Shown one piece after another: positions 49,823-51,638 of a stretch of 51,638 nucleotides of DNA; within the stretch, counting starts at the first letter, position 1; each line of letters opens with the position of its first letter. Position numbers and translations under genes: made by a program. The notes beneath the pieces are model-generated. The model was not told the DNA's origin. It worked only from the letters and a program-made list of their open reading frames with translations, and made no database searches. The stretch is taken from positions 1-51,638 of the forward strand of contig CANJID010000027.1 in assembly GCA_947474395.1 (NCBI GenBank). Direction: 5' to 3'. The DNA comes from Caulobacterales bacterium. GTDB lineage: Bacteria; Pseudomonadota; Alphaproteobacteria; Caulobacterales; Caulobacteraceae.

Positions 49823-51638
49823 ATGCCGTTACGCCAGTTCTGGAAGTCCCTCGCCGCCGGAGCGGCGGTGCTGACGCTCGGCGCCGCCGCCTATAGCGGC
49901 GCCAACGCAGCCACCACGGCGGAGGAGATTCCCCTCGCCCCGGCCTTCACCGGCGCGCAGATCGGGACCCCGCGCCCGGACGCCTGGCCGACCATCGGCG
50001 GCTCCTTGCTGAACCAGCGCTATTCGCCGCTGGACGGGATCAACCGCACCAACGTCAAGAACCTGAAGGCCGAGTGGCGCGGGTCCCTGAACGGCTCGGG
50101 CATGACGCCCCAGTCCTCCAACGAGGGCCAGCCGCTGTTCTACGACGGGGTGATCTACCTGCAGACCGGCGAGAACGACGTCTTCGCCATGTCGGTCGAG
50201 ACCGGCAAGCTGCTGTGGACCTACAAGGCCAACATCAAGGCCTCGGAAGTGCACCCCTGCTGCTCCTGGGCCTCGCGGGGCGTGGGCCTGGGCGACGGCA
50301 AGGTTTTCGTCGGCCGGCTGGACGCCAAGCTTGAGGCCCTGGACCAGAAGACCGGCAAGGTCGCCTGGAGCACCCAGGCCGAGGACCCGGCCCAGCACTA
50401 CGTCATCGTCGCCGCGCCGATCTACTACGACGGCATGGTGATCGTCGGCTTCGCCGGGTCCGACATGGGCACCCGCGGCCGCATCAAGGCCTTCGACGCC
50501 AAGGACGGCCACCTGGTCTGGACCTTCTACACCGTTCCCGGCCCGGGCGAGTTCGGCCACGACACCTGGCCCCAGGATAGCGAGGTCTGGAAGTACGGCG
50601 GCGCCGCCATCTGGCAGAGCCCCGCGATCGATGCCCAGCTCGGCATGGTCTATTTCTCGACCGCCAACCCGGGCCCGGTGCTGAACGGCGCGGTCCGCAA
50701 GGGCGACAACCTGTTCTCCGCCTCGATCGTCGCCCTCGACGCCCATACCGGCAAGTACAAGTGGCACTTCCAGGAAGTGCACCACGACATGTGGGACTAC
50801 GACGCCCCCAACCCGGTGGTGCTGTTCGACGCCCCCTACAAGGGCGTTATGAAGAAGGGGATCGCCCAGGCCGGCAAGACGGGCTGGGTCTACATCCTCG
50901 ACCGCACCAACGGTAAGCCGCTCGTCGGCATCGTCGAGAAGCCGGTGATGCAGCTCGACAAGGTCCACACCTCCAAGACCCAGCCCTATCCGGTCGGCGA
51001 CGCCCTGGTTCCCCAGGAATACGACATCCCCCCCGAGGGGATCGACGTGGTCAACAAGGGCCGGATTTTCACGCCCTTCGCCCGCACCCCCGTGTTCTGG
51101 AAGCCCCTCGGCGCGGTGAACTGGCCGCCGTCCTCCTACGATCCCAAGAGCCACACCATGTTCGTCTGCGCCCAGGATTCGTCCTGGGGCGCGGTCGGCG
51201 GCGACCCCAACTATCCGGTGGTGCCGGGCGCGCTCTATTCGGGCAGCGTGGTGCAGCGGGGCGGGGCAGGGGTCCGGCGCGGCGTGCTCACGGGCCTGGA
51301 CGTCACCACCAACAAGATCGTCTGGAACCAGGTCTGGTCGGACTCCTGCTACGCGGGCTCCCTGGCCAACGCCGGCGGCCTGCTGTTCATCGGCCGCAAC
51401 GATGGCCGGCTGACGGCGCTCGACAGCTCCAACGGCAAGAAGCTGTGGGAATTCCAGACCGACGGCGGGGTCAACGCGGCCCCGACCATGTTCGAGTGGA
51501 AGGGCAAGCAATACGTGCTGATCTTCGCCGGCGGCGCCTCCCTCGGCGGCTCCAAGCGCAATGACGGCGTGTGGCTGTTCTCCCTCTCCGGGACCATCGG
51601 GCCCCTGCCCCGCGGCTCAGCCGACCCGGCCGCCGCTC
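49823..51638 (+). CDS. PQQ-dependent dehydrogenase, second copy, cut by window end
   Basis: At least 605 residues, open to the window end. Start ATG 49823 with GGGGAAG before it; signal peptide MPLRQFWKSLAAGAAVLTLG, cut near ANA. The propeller is strongly similar to the previous gene (RIKAFDAKDGHLVWTFYTVP, NPGPVLNGAVRKGDNLF, HHDMWDYDAPNPV), so the two arose by duplication. Unlike its neighbour it has the adjacent cysteine pair HPCCSW, which forms a vicinal disulfide near PQQ in alcohol dehydrogenases. Whether a cytochrome domain follows is beyond the window. It lies 72 bases after the first copy, likely the same operon. Confidence 0.9.
   Translation, partial: MPLRQFWKSLAAGAAVLTLGAAAYSGANAATTAEEIPLAPAFTGAQIGTPRPDAWPTIGGSLLNQRYSPLDGINRTNVKNLKAEWRGSLNGSGMTPQSSNEGQPLFYDGVIYLQTGENDVFAMSVETGKLLWTYKANIKASEVHPCCSWASRGVGLGDGKVFVGRLDAKLEALDQKTGKVAWSTQAEDPAQHYVIVAAPIYYDGMVIVGFAGSDMGTRGRIKAFDAKDGHLVWTFYTVPGPGEFGHDTWPQDSEVWKYGGAAIWQSPAIDAQLGMVYFSTANPGPVLNGAVRKGDNLFSASIVALDAHTGKYKWHFQEVHHDMWDYDAPNPVVLFDAPYKGVMKKGIAQAGKTGWVYILDRTNGKPLVGIVEKPVMQLDKVHTSKTQPYPVGDALVPQEYDIPPEGIDVVNKGRIFTPFARTPVFWKPLGAVNWPPSSYDPKSHTMFVCAQDSSWGAVGGDPNYPVVPGALYSGSVVQRGGAGVRRGVLTGLDVTTNKIVWNQVWSDSCYAGSLANAGGLLFIGRNDGRLTALDSSNGKKLWEFQTDGGVNAAPTMFEWKGKQYVLIFAGGASLGGSKRNDGVWLFSLSGTIGPLPRGSADPAAA

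Overview
The window is about 51.6 kb of very GC-rich bacterial chromosome. Genes are densely packed, GC dominates third codon positions, and GTG and TTG starts are common. The gene content points to Alphaproteobacteria of the order Caulobacterales (Caulobacter or Phenylobacterium-like). Evidence includes the large GdhZ-type NAD-glutamate dehydrogenase, CdnL, the DUF1465 and DUF1192 proteins, the secB/timA/mltA/Smr cluster, the GTTC-N7-GTTC form of LexA box, and a domain resembling the N-terminal LPS-anchoring domain of the Caulobacter S-layer protein RsaA. The assignment is inference from content, not a database match.

Layout, left to right. 1-4.2 kb: end of the ATP synthase operon (atpD, atpC), a small membrane protein, then the serine pathway genes serC and serA behind a structured serC leader. 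4.3-14.7 kb: housekeeping and signalling genes: a PAS-GGDEF-EAL protein, Hsp33, a CubicO-type hydrolase, a pseudouridine synthase, a hybrid histidine kinase with a damaged-looking N-terminus, DUF1465 and DUF1192 proteins, a quinone oxidoreductase and murI. 14.7-16.6 kb: an unusual chimeric gene. A LexA box and a zinc-ribbon N-terminus are joined in frame to the 3' part of an RTX metalloprotease with an S-layer-type anchoring domain. 16.6-19.9 kb: the peroxide-defence pair ahpC-ahpD, divergent from oxyR with a textbook OxyR site between them, plus an FMN-reductase-like protein and a P-loop kinase-like protein. 19.9-21.7 kb: a ZTP riboswitch in front of purH. 21.7-27.8 kb: gdhZ followed by an MFS transporter. 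28-32.4 kb: an AI-2E family membrane protein, metK with an operator-like palindrome and a strong terminator, a DUF6894 protein, a TRIC-family channel and trmB. 32.4-35.4 kb: a TRAP transporter operon. 35.5-40.8 kb: secB, divergent from timA-mltA-smr; then fdxA, cdnL, a nuclease-like lipoprotein and tRNA-Arg(CCT). 40.8-45.5 kb: a nitrate-type uptake operon (outer-membrane porin, binding protein, permease, ATPase) behind a two-hexaloop ANTAR antiterminator. 45.6-47.3 kb: two very small genes and a bacterial homologue of pentameric ligand-gated ion channels. 47.5-51.6 kb: two tandem PQQ-dependent dehydrogenases, the second cut by the window end.

The most interesting points are the chimeric SOS-box/zinc-ribbon/S-layer-protease gene, the complete ANTAR-type leader on a nitrate uptake operon that includes its own porin, the ZTP riboswitch of purH, the OxyR operator ten bases from the oxyR start codon, and the pentameric channel homologue with an atypical membrane domain. 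I saw no insertion sequence, prophage, CRISPR array or rRNA. The proteins were read by eye; no similarity search was run.
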